Shown: positions 8,923 through 17,769 of the stretch, piece by piece
Position numbering within the stretch: the first letter of the stretch is position 1
How the letters are laid out: each line of letters starts with the position of its first letter
Assembly: GCF_015100395.1 (NCBI RefSeq)
Contig: NZ_AP022847.1
Coordinates: forward strand, 1,633,501-1,697,500
DNA length: 64,000 bases
Source of the DNA: Nitrosophilus alvini
GTDB taxonomy: Bacteria > Campylobacterota > Campylobacteria > Campylobacterales > Nitratiruptoraceae
Direction: 5' to 3'
Position numbers and translations under genes: made by a program
The notes under the pieces: generated by a model
Databases searched by the model: none
The model's input: the letters and a program-made list of their open reading frames with translations, nothing else
What the model was told of the DNA's origin: nothing

Positions 8923-11261
8923 CAATCTCTTCCACAAACTATTTTATATGGGCAGTATCGGCAATTTTTGAAATCCTGTGTCATAGAAAAATCGACCTCG
9001 CCTTTTTCAAGACTTTTCAAAGTCTCCTTAAGCAGACCCATTTTCTCTCCAAAAAACTTCTCCTCTTTCAACTTCCCGTCTTTCAGGTCATAATAACAGA
9101 CTTTTTCTATCTCTCCGTAACCTAAAGAGAGTAGATAATAAAACTCAAGTTGAAAATCGACAACTTTTTCTTCTTCATATTTTGCCGGCAATTTTATATT
9201 TCCGCTTTTATAGTCTATTACATAAAACCTGCCGCTTTTGCTATCTATTCGGTCTATTTTGCCTTCCAGAACAAATCCTTCAAAAGAAGCGGTCAGATAT
9301 TGTTCCGTTTTAAATACTCTGTACCCCGCCTCAAATCTTTTGATTTCATTTTCACAAAACGGTTCGATTTTTTTTGTCCAGATATCTGTCAAAAATCGCA
9401 TGTACATATTTGATTTGTCCGTTAGTTTTTTCATCTCAGTTTCAAACTCTTTTTTGAGTTCGGCTACACTGAAATATGCATCTTTTTTCCTGTAAACATT
9501 TTTGAGTGCTTCATGAAGAATATTGCCCACTTCATTTTCAGCGACTGCTTTTGTAGGCATTTCAGCACTTTTAAGATTTTTGATATATTTATAGTAAAAC
9601 CTTCTTTTGCACTCCAGCAGGTCTTTTAGTTTCGTAGCGGAAATTTTCTCTTTTTTGAAATCGTAATAGAGTTTTATCTCTTTGTTGGTTCTCTTTTTGG
9701 GGGTATTGACAGAAAAAAGTGTTCCTGCAATCTCTTTTTCAGCATAACTCTTTTTTTCAAAAAAGCCGAACTCCTCTATAAGCCTGGAAGGAGAATCAAT
9801 ATCGTTTTTCACATAACAGACCGCACATTTTTTGGCTTTTCTAAAAAGTTCGTAGTAGTAATATTTCTGAAGATTTTCTCTATCATTTCGGGTTGGAAGA
9901 TTTGCCGATCTTCTGACTTTCGAATCCAAAAATATATCTTTTTCGCTCGGCTTTGGCACAATCCCTTCATTGAAATCCGGGATAATCACCCCTTCAAAGC
10001 TGCATCCTCTGCTCTCAAGAAGCCCCATTACTGTTATCTTTCCCCCCTGTACATCGTCAATCGACCTCTTTTGCAGTCTATTTAGAAAAATCCTAAGTTT
10101 TTTTGCGAAAGTATACTCTTTCATCACACCAAACAGTATTTTGAACTTCTCTATCTCATCTTCAAAAATTTCCCTCTCTTCCGCTTCGCTTTCAACCGCA
10201 GCTTCGACAACTTTTCTAAATTCATCAAAACCTGTACGTTTAGATGATATTTGCAGAAAATTTTCTGCAATTTCGGATAGAGACTCTTTTTCTATTTCAG
10301 TTTGGTTTTTTATAGACTCCCTATCGTTTATATACTCCAAAAGAAGAGTGAGCTTTTTATATGTAGATGTGGAGGAGTAGTCAAATCCCATTGCAAAATT
10401 GAGGTTGCGGGGCAGATCAAACAGATAGAGATACTCTTTGAAATTTTCGTCCGGCAAAATTACAGCAATATCTTCAGGCTTAATGCCGCTTTTCACAAAA
10501 TCGTATATTTTTTTCTTTACAAATCCCGTCTGGGAGATTCTGTTTTTAAAAGATACAGCCTCTGCCGGCTTGGGCAAATTGAGTGCTTTTTTTTCCAATA
10601 TCTCTTTGTTTGTCAAATCAAGGCTGTAGGAAAAGCCGACTTCAAGAGTTCCAAAGCCCAGTTTTTCCAACTTTTGGCTCATTTTCTCATTGAAGCCGTT
10701 AGCCGTATAATTTATAAAGAAGTCTCTCTCTTTTGAAATAGAATCAAACAGTTCAAGTTCAAAATTGGTAGCAAAACCTTCAAGATACAACTTTACATAC
10801 TCTATCTGACCGATAAAATTTCTGTTCAACCTGTAAAGGGAGGGAATCTGAAATCTGTCAAAAAAAGAGTATTCTTCAAGAAGCTTTTCGTATCTTCTTT
10901 TAAGTTCCTGAAGGATATCAAGATGCTCGCTGTACTCTGCATATATATCGGTTATATAAAGTGAAGATATATCGACCTTTTCAACTGAAAGCTCTTCAAA
11001 AAATCTGAAAAAAAAATCGCTGTTTTTAAGAAATTTGAAAAAATCACGCTCTATTTTAAGTTTTTTGAAGTCATCAAAATCTGCAGCCCGCCCCAGCAGT
11101 ATAACTCTCGTATCTTCGTCAACCGCCTTTTTTCCGGGAACGATAACGGATCTTTTTATAAACTCATCTATCGTTACCATTTTGGGCAAAAAAACATTCC
11201 CTTTTGCCTGAAGCCTTGCACGTTCCTGCCTGATAGCTCTAACTGTAGGGAAAATAAGCAT
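8922..11261 (-). CDS. addB: AddB-type nuclease subunit with iron-sulfur motif
   Basis: A 779-residue protein of the AddB/ATP-dependent nuclease subunit B type. The N-terminal two-thirds is a degenerate helicase-like region without a clear Walker A motif. The C-terminal third carries a RecB-family nuclease: GNILHEALKNVY, EGKIDRIDSKSGRFYVIDYKSG (catalytic Asp and Lys in DYK) and QLEFYY. A cysteine at LLECKRRF plus CRYCPYKIVC at the extreme C-terminus form the four-cysteine staple known to hold a 4Fe-4S cluster in AddB. It starts 35 bases after ccoH, and its stop overlaps the addA start. The pair replaces RecBCD for double-strand-break repair. Confidence 0.86.
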   Translation of the reverse strand: MLIFPTVRAIRQERARLQAKGNVFLPKMVTIDEFIKRSVIVPGKKAVDEDTRVILLGRAADFDDFKKLKIERDFFKFLKNSDFFFRFFEELSVEKVDISSLYITDIYAEYSEHLDILQELKRRYEKLLEEYSFFDRFQIPSLYRLNRNFIGQIEYVKLYLEGFATNFELELFDSISKERDFFINYTANGFNEKMSQKLEKLGFGTLEVGFSYSLDLTNKEILEKKALNLPKPAEAVSFKNRISQTGFVKKKIYDFVKSGIKPEDIAVILPDENFKEYLYLFDLPRNLNFAMGFDYSSTSTYKKLTLLLEYINDRESIKNQTEIEKESLSEIAENFLQISSKRTGFDEFRKVVEAAVESEAEEREIFEDEIEKFKILFGVMKEYTFAKKLRIFLNRLQKRSIDDVQGGKITVMGLLESRGCSFEGVIIPDFNEGIVPKPSEKDIFLDSKVRRSANLPTRNDRENLQKYYYYELFRKAKKCAVCYVKNDIDSPSRLIEEFGFFEKKSYAEKEIAGTLFSVNTPKKRTNKEIKLYYDFKKEKISATKLKDLLECKRRFYYKYIKNLKSAEMPTKAVAENEVGNILHEALKNVYRKKDAYFSVAELKKEFETEMKKLTDKSNMYMRFLTDIWTKKIEPFCENEIKRFEAGYRVFKTEQYLTASFEGFVLEGKIDRIDSKSGRFYVIDYKSGNIKLPAKYEEEKVVDFQLEFYYLLSLGYGEIEKVCYYDLKDGKLKEEKFFGEKMGLLKETLKSLEKGEVDFSMTQDFKNCRYCPYKIVCGRD

Positions 11262-11296
11262 CCATGCCCTTTGGGTAGCTTTTAAAAAGTGTACCG

Positions 11297-11791
11297 CTAT
11301 TCTTTGGGGATATCCAGAGTTGAGAGTTTATATGTTTTGAAACCTTCCACATCAGGCAGCTTCACTTTCGCAATAATATTCCATCTGCCTTCCAAATCCA
11401 GATCAACCTCTGCTACATATCTGTCGCCAATATATTTCGCGTCAATTTTTTTGTCATATTTTACAGTCTCGGGCCGTGTTACAAGAAGACTGACTTTAGC
11501 ATTTTCAACAATATTTCCGGATTTATCAAAAAGTTTGAAAACTATCCGGTTTTTACCAAGTTCAAGTTTTTCGTTCTCTATAGCCAATTTATAATTTTTA
11601 TCAAAAATCTGCTGCTTTTTTAAAATATCGTTAATATTATCATCAACTGTATGGTAGTTCAACATATAACTGTTGTCCATTTCCACAGGATTGTCAATTG
11701 CAGCTTTTATTGTCCAGCCCACAAGCCCTGCCGAAAAAAGAACAAGACCTATTATAAAGTGCGGCCAGTAGTTTTTGCTTTTTTCTGTCAT
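11297..11791 (-). CDS. ccoH: FixH/CcoH-family cbb3 oxidase assembly protein
   Basis: A 164-residue single-span membrane protein. One transmembrane helix (about residues 12-32, FIIGLVLFSAGLVGWTIKAAI) is followed by the family segment NSYMLNYHTVDDNINDI and a periplasmic beta-rich domain (NRIVFKLFDKSGNIVENAKVSLLVTRP...). FixH/CcoH is needed for stable assembly of cbb3 oxidase. Its start overlaps the stop of the upstream TPM-domain gene by four bases (ATGA type), which couples it to the cco cluster. Family recognition rests on layout, context and the short conserved motif rather than strong similarity. Confidence 0.75.
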   Translation of the reverse strand: MTEKSKNYWPHFIIGLVLFSAGLVGWTIKAAIDNPVEMDNSYMLNYHTVDDNINDILKKQQIFDKNYKLAIENEKLELGKNRIVFKLFDKSGNIVENAKVSLLVTRPETVKYDKKIDAKYIGDRYVAEVDLDLEGRWNIIAKVKLPDVEGFKTYKLSTLDIPKE

Positions 11792-12399
11792 TTTTTTGCA
11801 AATCTCCCATATAGATATCTTATCAAAATCAGAATGATCGTACCATAGAAAAAGAGCTTCAGTACATCATATACATATCTGTTGTCACTACCTACGGATG
11901 AGGCCAGTTCAACGCCATAAGATGATGATACCTGGTCTACAATATCTGCATATCCGTTCAGCAATGCAGCCTGAACATTGGCTTTACCGCCCTTTTCCTG
12001 GGTAAGGAGAGGCAAAATCGAACCTTTCCAAGGTAGTGGACTGAGCACTGTCTCTTTGTCAAATCTACTTTTCACATCATCTGAACTAATAATATCTATT
12101 TTTTTATCATTTAAAGCAATGGTTAACAATATAAAAGGCGGCTTTAAACTTTTGCTAACATTTTCTTCATACTCTTTAAAATTGGTGCCGCTTATGTGGT
12201 TAACTGCTACAATATAGACAGAAACGCCGGTTTTTTCCTGAAGCTCTTTTCCCATCTCATCTATTTTCATGACAGTTTTTTCGGGCAGTATATTGTCATT
12301 TTTCAGAATGAAATCGGAAGCGTTGAGAAAGCCGGTTAGAAGAAAAAAAAGAAAGGGAGCCAAAAGAGCTCCTTTCTTAAATTTAAAACTTTTTGACAT
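11788..12399 (-). CDS. TPM-domain membrane-anchored protein, unknown role
   Basis: A 203-residue protein with an N-terminal signal/anchor (LAPFLFFLLTGFLNAS), a periplasmic domain resembling the TPM (TLP18.3/Psb32/MOLO-1) fold (KIDEMGKELQEKTGVSVYIVAVN, then PFILLTIALNDKKIDIISS), and a C-terminal transmembrane helix (LFFYGTIILILIRYLYG). TPM domains in other proteins assist membrane-complex repair or act as phosphatases; no catalytic role can be claimed here. Its start follows the stop of the 33-residue gene without a spacer (TAAATG), and it overlaps ccoH, so it is co-translated within the cbb3 cluster. A role in oxidase assembly is inference from position. Confidence 0.7.
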   Translation of the reverse strand: MSKSFKFKKGALLAPFLFFLLTGFLNASDFILKNDNILPEKTVMKIDEMGKELQEKTGVSVYIVAVNHISGTNFKEYEENVSKSLKPPFILLTIALNDKKIDIISSDDVKSRFDKETVLSPLPWKGSILPLLTQEKGGKANVQAALLNGYADIVDQVSSSYGVELASSVGSDNRYVYDVLKLFFYGTIILILIRYLYGRFAKK

Positions 12400-12501
12400 T
12401 TAACCTACATACGCATGAAAAGGTGTAAGAACTGCCCATAATGTTATAAGAGCAGAAATCAGCAGCATAACTCCGATTATCGCTTCAAACTTATCAACCA
12501 T
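12400..12501 (-). CDS. 33-residue single-span membrane protein in the cbb3 cluster
   Basis: This small open reading frame starts MVDKFEAIIG and ends PFHAYVG. It consists of a short acidic N-terminus, one hydrophobic helix of about 21 residues (AIIGVMLLISALITLWAVLTPF) and a five-residue tail. It is supported as a real gene by a near-perfect ribosome site, AAGGAGG, five bases before its ATG, and by direct TAA-ATG abutment with the following TPM-domain gene. It resembles in size and layout the small accessory subunits of terminal oxidases (CcoQ, CydX, CcoM types), but I recognise no family. It could stabilise the oxidase or be a translational coupler for the next gene. Confidence 0.75.
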   Translation of the reverse strand: MVDKFEAIIGVMLLISALITLWAVLTPFHAYVG

Positions 12502-12548
12502 AACGGCCTCCTTTTGAATAGTTGTATTTTAACATATTTCAAGAATAT

Positions 12549-14006
12549 CTATTTTGTACCCTTCATTTTCTTTTCAACAATGTCCCACCTGGGGTAGACA
12601 AAGACAGTTTTTCTGGTGACGGATATTTTCGGGTCGTCAACAGCATACGCTCTGATGGTAATAGGAATAGGCGTATCTTTTCTGCTCTCTTTTACCAGAG
12701 GTTTTCTGGCATAGAGTATAACTATCTTTTTAACCTTTTTACCCGCTATCAGATTGAAAGGCTTTTTGGGTCTTTTTATAGCTATATCTTTATTGTCCGC
12801 TATCTCGAAATAGTACCTGTGGTCTTTTGTATCTGTATTCTGAAACAAAAATACATATGAGTTCTCCACTCTTCCGTCCGCTGTTATTTTGTACAGCTGG
12901 CTCGTTCTGTTTATGTTAAGGAGCATACTCTCTTTTTTTGTCCCCATCCAGAAGAGTGCTATTAGAACTATGGTAAGAGCCACAAGGTATGCTATCACTC
13001 TGAATCTGAATACTCTTGTCTTTCCTCCGCTCTCAAGAGCGTGGTAGCTTGTCCATCTGATAAGGCTCTCTTTTCCCAGTGCCCCCATCACTTTGGTACA
13101 TGCGTCTGCGCACTCGAGGCAGTTGATGCACTCAAGCTGCATACCCTTTTTTATATCTATATGGGTAGGACATACTCGCACACAGCTGTCACAGTATGTA
13201 CACTCTGCCTCCGGGTCTTGTTCCAGAAGCTCTTTTCTGTTTTTTACTCTTTTGACTATCTGGTGTGTCTGGGGATCCTCTTCATATATCTTACCGCCTC
13301 TTTTATAGTCGTATACAGTCTGGAAGGTATCATCATCGTACATTACCGACTGTACTCTTGCGTATGGGCAGATATAGATACAGAAATTCTCCTTTATAAA
13401 CACGATATCTGCTATTAAAAAAAGTGCCGTACTTATCCAAAAACCCATAAGTATCGGATGATCGCCCGGGTTCTGGATATATTGGAAAAACTCCTCGGGC
13501 GGTATGAAATACCATAGAAAATCCGCCGCCGCTACAAATGCAAGAACGGACCACAGAAGTATAGCTATCAGTTTTTTTGCCTGATTTGAAGGTTTACTCA
13601 TATCAGGCTCTATCTGTTTATTATCTATTCTTTTTCTCAGTCTAAGCAGTTTAGTCTCGAACAGATCTCTGTATATAACCCGAAATATAGTCTGCGGACA
13701 TGCCCATCCGCACCACACTCTTCCCCCCAGTGTGGTTAGAAAAAATATCCCCAAAAACAGCAGCAGAAGCACGAATGGCATAAGGTACAGCTCCTGCATA
13801 TCGAATCTGACGAAAAACAGATGCAGTTGCTTCTGATCGAAATTCAGCAAAAAGAAATGGTTGCCACCTATCTTTATAAATGGCAATACTAGTGCTATTA
13901 TCGTTATAGCCCCGTAAAACAAATATCTCTTGTATCTGTATGGCACCCACCCTCTTAGGTAGTCGCTGGTTTTCATCTTTTTTGCATCTGCTGCTGTCTG
14001 GGTCAT
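12549..14006 (-). CDS. ccoG: cytochrome c oxidase accessory protein CcoG (FixG/RdxA family)
   Basis: A 485-residue polytopic membrane protein with ferredoxin clusters. Features in order: transmembrane helices around residues 29-48 and 75-95, the GRVWCGWACPQTIF motif near 95-108, further helices near 155-175 and 190-210, two 4Fe-4S motifs (CTYCDSCVRVCP near 270 and CINCLECADAC near 293), a helix near 335-355, and a C-terminal Ig-like periplasmic domain. CcoG proteins reduce Cu(II) to Cu(I) for cbb3 oxidase assembly in Rhodobacter. The gene follows the DUF4006 gene by a few bases and belongs to the cco transcript. Confidence 0.93.
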   Translation of the reverse strand: MTQTAADAKKMKTSDYLRGWVPYRYKRYLFYGAITIIALVLPFIKIGGNHFFLLNFDQKQLHLFFVRFDMQELYLMPFVLLLLFLGIFFLTTLGGRVWCGWACPQTIFRVIYRDLFETKLLRLRKRIDNKQIEPDMSKPSNQAKKLIAILLWSVLAFVAAADFLWYFIPPEEFFQYIQNPGDHPILMGFWISTALFLIADIVFIKENFCIYICPYARVQSVMYDDDTFQTVYDYKRGGKIYEEDPQTHQIVKRVKNRKELLEQDPEAECTYCDSCVRVCPTHIDIKKGMQLECINCLECADACTKVMGALGKESLIRWTSYHALESGGKTRVFRFRVIAYLVALTIVLIALFWMGTKKESMLLNINRTSQLYKITADGRVENSYVFLFQNTDTKDHRYYFEIADNKDIAIKRPKKPFNLIAGKKVKKIVILYARKPLVKESRKDTPIPITIRAYAVDDPKISVTRKTVFVYPRWDIVEKKMKGTK

Positions 14007-14012
14007 TTAAAT

Positions 14013-14279
14013 TTACTTCTCTACAAACTGATATTTGTGTTTAGTATCACCGCCTACCGGTTTACCGTAAATAACAACATGTTTTTCATTTTCGAGATCC
14101 GGACCGTACATTTTTATACTCATCGGATCTTTTATCTCATATGCCTGCTGCGCGGTAGCATTTTGTGTTTGCAATGCAAGCGTAGACAAAAATGCCAATA
14201 TGGAAAGAAGCAGTACAACTGCGATTAACATTCCGCCTATGCCGTGAAGTCCAAATACGTTTCTATTGGTGTTTTCCAT
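14013..14279 (-). CDS. DUF4006-family small membrane protein
   Basis: An 88-residue protein starting MENTNRNVFGLHGIGGMLIAV. One transmembrane helix spans about residues 14-35; the rest is a charged periplasmic tail (YEIKDPMSIKMYGPDLENEKHVVIYGKP). This is the DUF4006 type found directly after ccoP in Campylobacterota. The start is chosen at the ATG preceded by AAAGGAGATAAA; the longer ORF would overlap ccoP. Function is not known; a role in cbb3 oxidase assembly or stability is inferred from its constant position. Confidence 0.82.
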   Translation of the reverse strand: MENTNRNVFGLHGIGGMLIAVVLLLSILAFLSTLALQTQNATAQQAYEIKDPMSIKMYGPDLENEKHVVIYGKPVGGDTKHKYQFVEK

Positions 14280-14289
14280 TTTATCTCCT

Positions 14290-15117
14290 TTACTCGCCAA
14301 GTGATAGGATATATATGCCTACCGCTTTTTCCTGTACCGGAGTCAATCTTCCTTTAAAAGAAGGCATAGTACCGATATGTCCGCCTATTTTACCTCTTTT
14401 AAGAACTTCCGAAACAAAAGCATGTGTACCATATTGAGTTAGGTCAGGAGCCATTCCTCCCATTCCTTTCCCATCTGGGCCGTGACAACTTGCACAGTAT
14501 GTTGCAAATACCTCGGCGCCTTTCCCTTCACCTTTAAGTCCGCTTGCAACATATTCCGCAACTGCATCTATCTCAGCATCATCTTGAACAAGTCCCCCCG
14601 GCATCTCTCCCATAGGAAAGCCAAGACCTTTGGAGCCGTTTTTAATAGTATCTATTACACCTTGCTTATGTCCCCACTTTGTCAAGTCTCCTGCTTTTCC
14701 TTCGATCCCGGTGGCATCTATACCGTGGCATGGTGAACACTGTACAAGAAAAACGCCTTCACCCATACCCATCAGATCTTCCTGAGTCGGATTGGCCCAT
14801 TTGCTTTCAAATCTTGCCGTATGTGCCGCAACCTCTTCGTTATACTCTCCTATCTGTGAATATGCATTTAAAGGATATCCCACAAACCAATACCAGAATC
14901 CCCAGATAATAGTTCCCATAAATGCAAGAGACCAGCCTATAGGAGAGTTGTTTTTGTATTCGCCTATTCCATCCCAGTTTTCATCTTTCAGTTTACCTTC
15001 AGATTTTCCCTCTTTTATATCTTTAAAGTACTTGCCGACTACCCCGACCGTGAGTATCAGGATAACAGCAGCACCAAGCAATGCTAAGGCGTTGACGTTA
15101 TCACTTAGCCAGTTCAT
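14290..15117 (-). CDS. ccoP: cbb3 cytochrome c oxidase, dihaem subunit III
   Basis: A 275-residue membrane-anchored dihaem cytochrome c. Two N-terminal transmembrane helices (about 8-28 and 60-82) are followed by two class I cytochrome c domains with haem sites CSPCH (127-131) and CASCH (208-212). The methionine ligands are probably in the GEMPGG and GTMPSF segments. CcoP passes electrons from periplasmic cytochrome c to CcoO/CcoN. The start lies directly after the ccoQ stop. Confidence 0.95.
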   Translation of the reverse strand: MNWLSDNVNALALLGAAVILILTVGVVGKYFKDIKEGKSEGKLKDENWDGIGEYKNNSPIGWSLAFMGTIIWGFWYWFVGYPLNAYSQIGEYNEEVAAHTARFESKWANPTQEDLMGMGEGVFLVQCSPCHGIDATGIEGKAGDLTKWGHKQGVIDTIKNGSKGLGFPMGEMPGGLVQDDAEIDAVAEYVASGLKGEGKGAEVFATYCASCHGPDGKGMGGMAPDLTQYGTHAFVSEVLKRGKIGGHIGTMPSFKGRLTPVQEKAVGIYILSLGE

Positions 15118-15336
15118 TTACTGCTCCTTTTTATCATTTGCTTTTTCATCGCTTTTGATCTCCTCGACAGGAGGAGATCCAGGCTCATCATCAAGTGCGA
15201 TTTTTCCATATTTTTCATAATCTCTTAGACCCTTCTTTTCACTTCTGTACAGATGCACTATATATCCGTACAAAACTAGAGTCAAAAACACTACAAAGAA
15301 AAAATAGGCATAAGCCTGTATCTCTCTTAAGTCCAT
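15118..15336 (-). CDS. ccoQ: cbb3 oxidase small subunit CcoQ
   Basis: A 72-residue protein with one transmembrane helix (AYFFFVVFLTLVLYGYIVHLY, residues about 10-30) and a charged cytoplasmic tail (RSEKKGLRDYEKYG...). It sits between ccoO and ccoP, where CcoQ always lies. The family is poorly conserved in sequence; layout and position carry the call. CcoQ stabilises the association of CcoP with the CcoNO core in other bacteria. Confidence 0.87.
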   Translation of the reverse strand: MDLREIQAYAYFFFVVFLTLVLYGYIVHLYRSEKKGLRDYEKYGKIALDDEPGSPPVEEIKSDEKANDKKEQ

Positions 15337-15340
15337 CTTT

Positions 15341-16024
15341 TTATTTCAACCTGTTCAGATATGCAATAAGAGCGACAATCTCTTTTATCTGACCGTTTTT
15401 GAATGCATCTTTTACATCCTGGTTTTTCATCTGTGCTACTATCTCTGCCGCCTGTTTTTTTGCATTCTCAACCGCTTCTTCATAACTGCCGAGCGGTACA
15501 TCGATTTTTCCGTCGCCGTCAATATCTGTATCATAAGGAACATTGAACACCTTTTTGACTGTCAATGCCTCAGCATATGCCGTTTCTATATCAGTATCGT
15601 TTTTAAACATATGCTTATATGCAGGCATAATAGAACCGGGAACAACAGAAGTGGGATCCCACATATGGTTTTCATGCCAGTCCGTCGTTCTGTAGTTTCC
15701 TACCCTGTGAAGATCGGGACCAGTTCTTTTAGAACCCCAAAGGAAAGGTCTGTCATATGCATACTCTCCACTGAGACTGTACATTCCGTATCTATCCGTT
15801 TCAGATTTAAAAGGTCTGATAAGCTGCGAATGACACGCATTACAACTATCTTTTATATAAACCTGCCTTCCTGCAAGCTCAAGTACCGTATATGGCTTCG
15901 TTCCCACTAAAGGTCTTGACTGCTGTGCAAAATCAGGCAATATCTCGATAAGTCCCGCAAAAGCGATTACTACAAATACACCAACCGCAAAGAAAAAGGG
16001 ATTTCTTTCTAACCATCCAAACAT
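15341..16024 (-). CDS. ccoO: cbb3 cytochrome c oxidase, monohaem subunit II
   Basis: A 227-residue membrane-anchored monohaem cytochrome c. An N-terminal helix (about residues 9-29) is followed by the haem site CNACH (61-65), the family segment QLIRPFKSETDRYGMYSLSGEYAYDRPFLWGSKRTGPDL and HMWDPTSVVPGSIMPAY with the methionine ligand. A short insertion, DTDIDGDGKIDVPLG, resembles an EF-hand-like calcium loop, also seen in some epsilonproteobacterial CcoO. It is followed after four bases by ccoQ and preceded by ccoN. Confidence 0.95.
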   Translation of the reverse strand: MFGWLERNPFFFAVGVFVVIAFAGLIEILPDFAQQSRPLVGTKPYTVLELAGRQVYIKDSCNACHSQLIRPFKSETDRYGMYSLSGEYAYDRPFLWGSKRTGPDLHRVGNYRTTDWHENHMWDPTSVVPGSIMPAYKHMFKNDTDIETAYAEALTVKKVFNVPYDTDIDGDGKIDVPLGSYEEAVENAKKQAAEIVAQMKNQDVKDAFKNGQIKEIVALIAYLNRLK

Positions 16025-16034
16025 TCATACCTCC

Positions 16035-17501
16035 TTATGCTGCCATCGGTGAAGCAAATTGAGGTTCTTTCTCAATCGCTTTTGACGCCGTCATAGTTTT
16101 ATAGAAATTATAAGCCCACATAAACAGACCAATAAAGTACATCAAACCGCCTATTGCTCTTAATGTATAGTATGGATGAAGAACTGTAACAGTATCTATG
16201 AAAGAGTAGGCAAGGTTACCATACTGGTCAACAGCTCTCCACATCATACCCTGTGTAATACCTGCAATCCACATGCTTGAGAAGTATAGAACTATACCGG
16301 TTGTCTGCAGCCAGAACTGCATCTCAAGAAGTTTTTTGCTGTAAATCTCTCTTTTGTAAAATCTCGGAGCCATATGCATTAGGGCAGCAATTATCATAAA
16401 TCCTACCCATCCGAGCGTTCCGTCATGAACGTGTCCTGGAATCCAATCGGTAAAGTGTGCAAGTGCGTTAACAGATTTGATTGACTGAATCGGCCCTTCA
16501 AGAGTACTCAACATATAGAACGTTGAAGCAAGAACCATAAATTTGATTAAAGGATTCTCTTTAAGCTGATTCCACTCACCTTTCATGGTAAGAAGCATGT
16601 TAAGAGCACTTCCCCAGGACGGAAGAATCAACACAACAGAGAAAATAGAACCCATTGTCTGCATCCAGTCCGGAACTGTAGAGTAGATAAGGTGGTGTCC
16701 GCCTGCCCAAAGATATACAAACATCAATCCCCAGAAGGAAAGAAGCGACAGTTTATAAGAATATACAGGCTGTCCTGACTCTTTAGGTAGGAAATAATAG
16801 ATCATAGCGATTATCGGAGTCGTGAAAACAAACGCAACTGCATTGTGTCCGAACCACCACTGAACCATCGCATCATTTGTTCCTGCGTACCATGAAACGG
16901 AGTGCAACCAGCTTCCGTATCCTGTAACAAGTCTTGTAGGTACTTCCATATTATTGAAAAGATATAGCATCGCAACTGCAAGAAATGCTGCTATATAATA
17001 CCAAAGAGAGATATAGAGAGTCTTTTCTCTTCTTATTCCTATAAGTCCAAATATACTTACACCCCAAAGAACCCACAGTACAACGACCAGAATATCGAGT
17101 GGCCATTCAAACTGTGCATACTCTTTTGATGTTGTTACTCTGAAAAGTAGAGATACAACAGCCAAAAGAGCAGTAATAAAATAGATCCAGAAATGGACTT
17201 TTCCAATAGTCATAAGAAACTTGGACTCTGCCATTGATACTTTAAGGACCCTCTGTCCTACATAATACCATGTGGCAAATATACCGCTGACTGTAAATCC
17301 GTATGCCACAACATTTGTGTGGATTGGTCTCAGTCTGCTAAAAAGACTGTATTCTCCGAAAATATAGTTAAGTTCGGGAAAAGCCAACTGGAAGGCGATC
17401 AGAACGCCAACGCCCATACCCAGAATTCCGAACAAAATGGTCAGATAGCTAAACCATTTTGCAACAGTATAATCATACTCAACTGCAGGATTGTGTTGCA
17501 T
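16035..17501 (-). CDS. ccoN: cbb3 cytochrome c oxidase, catalytic subunit I
   Basis: A 488-residue haem-copper oxidase subunit with about 12 transmembrane helices. Key metal-ligand regions are visible: RLRPIHTNVVAYG (low-spin haem His), WWFGHNAVAF (CuB His and the cross-linked Tyr region), AGGHHLIYS (two CuB His) and HVHDGTLGWVGF (high- and low-spin haem His). The reaction is reduction of O2 to water with proton pumping at very low oxygen. It is the first gene of the cco operon; AAGGAGGAGC precedes the ATG. The operon lacks the copper ATPase CcoI and CcoS, which are expected elsewhere in the genome. Confidence 0.97.
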   Translation of the reverse strand: MQHNPAVEYDYTVAKWFSYLTILFGILGMGVGVLIAFQLAFPELNYIFGEYSLFSRLRPIHTNVVAYGFTVSGIFATWYYVGQRVLKVSMAESKFLMTIGKVHFWIYFITALLAVVSLLFRVTTSKEYAQFEWPLDILVVVLWVLWGVSIFGLIGIRREKTLYISLWYYIAAFLAVAMLYLFNNMEVPTRLVTGYGSWLHSVSWYAGTNDAMVQWWFGHNAVAFVFTTPIIAMIYYFLPKESGQPVYSYKLSLLSFWGLMFVYLWAGGHHLIYSTVPDWMQTMGSIFSVVLILPSWGSALNMLLTMKGEWNQLKENPLIKFMVLASTFYMLSTLEGPIQSIKSVNALAHFTDWIPGHVHDGTLGWVGFMIIAALMHMAPRFYKREIYSKKLLEMQFWLQTTGIVLYFSSMWIAGITQGMMWRAVDQYGNLAYSFIDTVTVLHPYYTLRAIGGLMYFIGLFMWAYNFYKTMTASKAIEKEPQFASPMAA

Positions 17502-17514
17502 GCAGCTCCTCCTT

Positions 17515-17554
17515 AATTTTGGTCACAATTTTGTCACTACAATTTAGAATTATA
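17515..17554 (-). promoter_or_regulatory. ccoN promoter with 11-base-spaced direct repeat
   Basis: On the minus strand a TATAAT -10 lies at 17554-17549, about 48 bases before the ccoN start. Between it and the ribosome site the sequence GTGACAAAATT is followed 11 bases later by GTGACCAAAATT (plus-strand GTCAC at 17533-17537 and 17522-17526). Two direct half-sites one helical turn apart are the usual layout for an OmpR-type response regulator, and such a gene lies immediately upstream. The rest of the 268-base gap (17555-17769) is AT-rich; a weak AAGC-CCCAA-GCTT hairpin followed by T residues near 17690 may end the regulator transcript. Confidence 0.5.
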
Positions 17555-17769
17555 GTAGAGTTTATATATCATAAAGCTTAAATACATAAGAAACTATCTA
17601 TCAGTTTTATATAAGACAATATTAAGGAAAACTGCAAAACAACGAATTGTAGGTTATTGTTATTTTATTTATTATCTATAATTATAAAAAAGCTTGGGGC
17701 TTATGTCTGAGAGTTAAATAACTATAAAAGTTTGATATTAATTAAAGCAGGGTTACTGTTTATACTATT

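Noticed and set aside
14792-15220. 142-codon plus-strand frame across ccoP and ccoQ
   Set aside because: Antisense to conserved oxidase subunits; the low-complexity Ser/Phe content is typical of a reverse-strand shadow.
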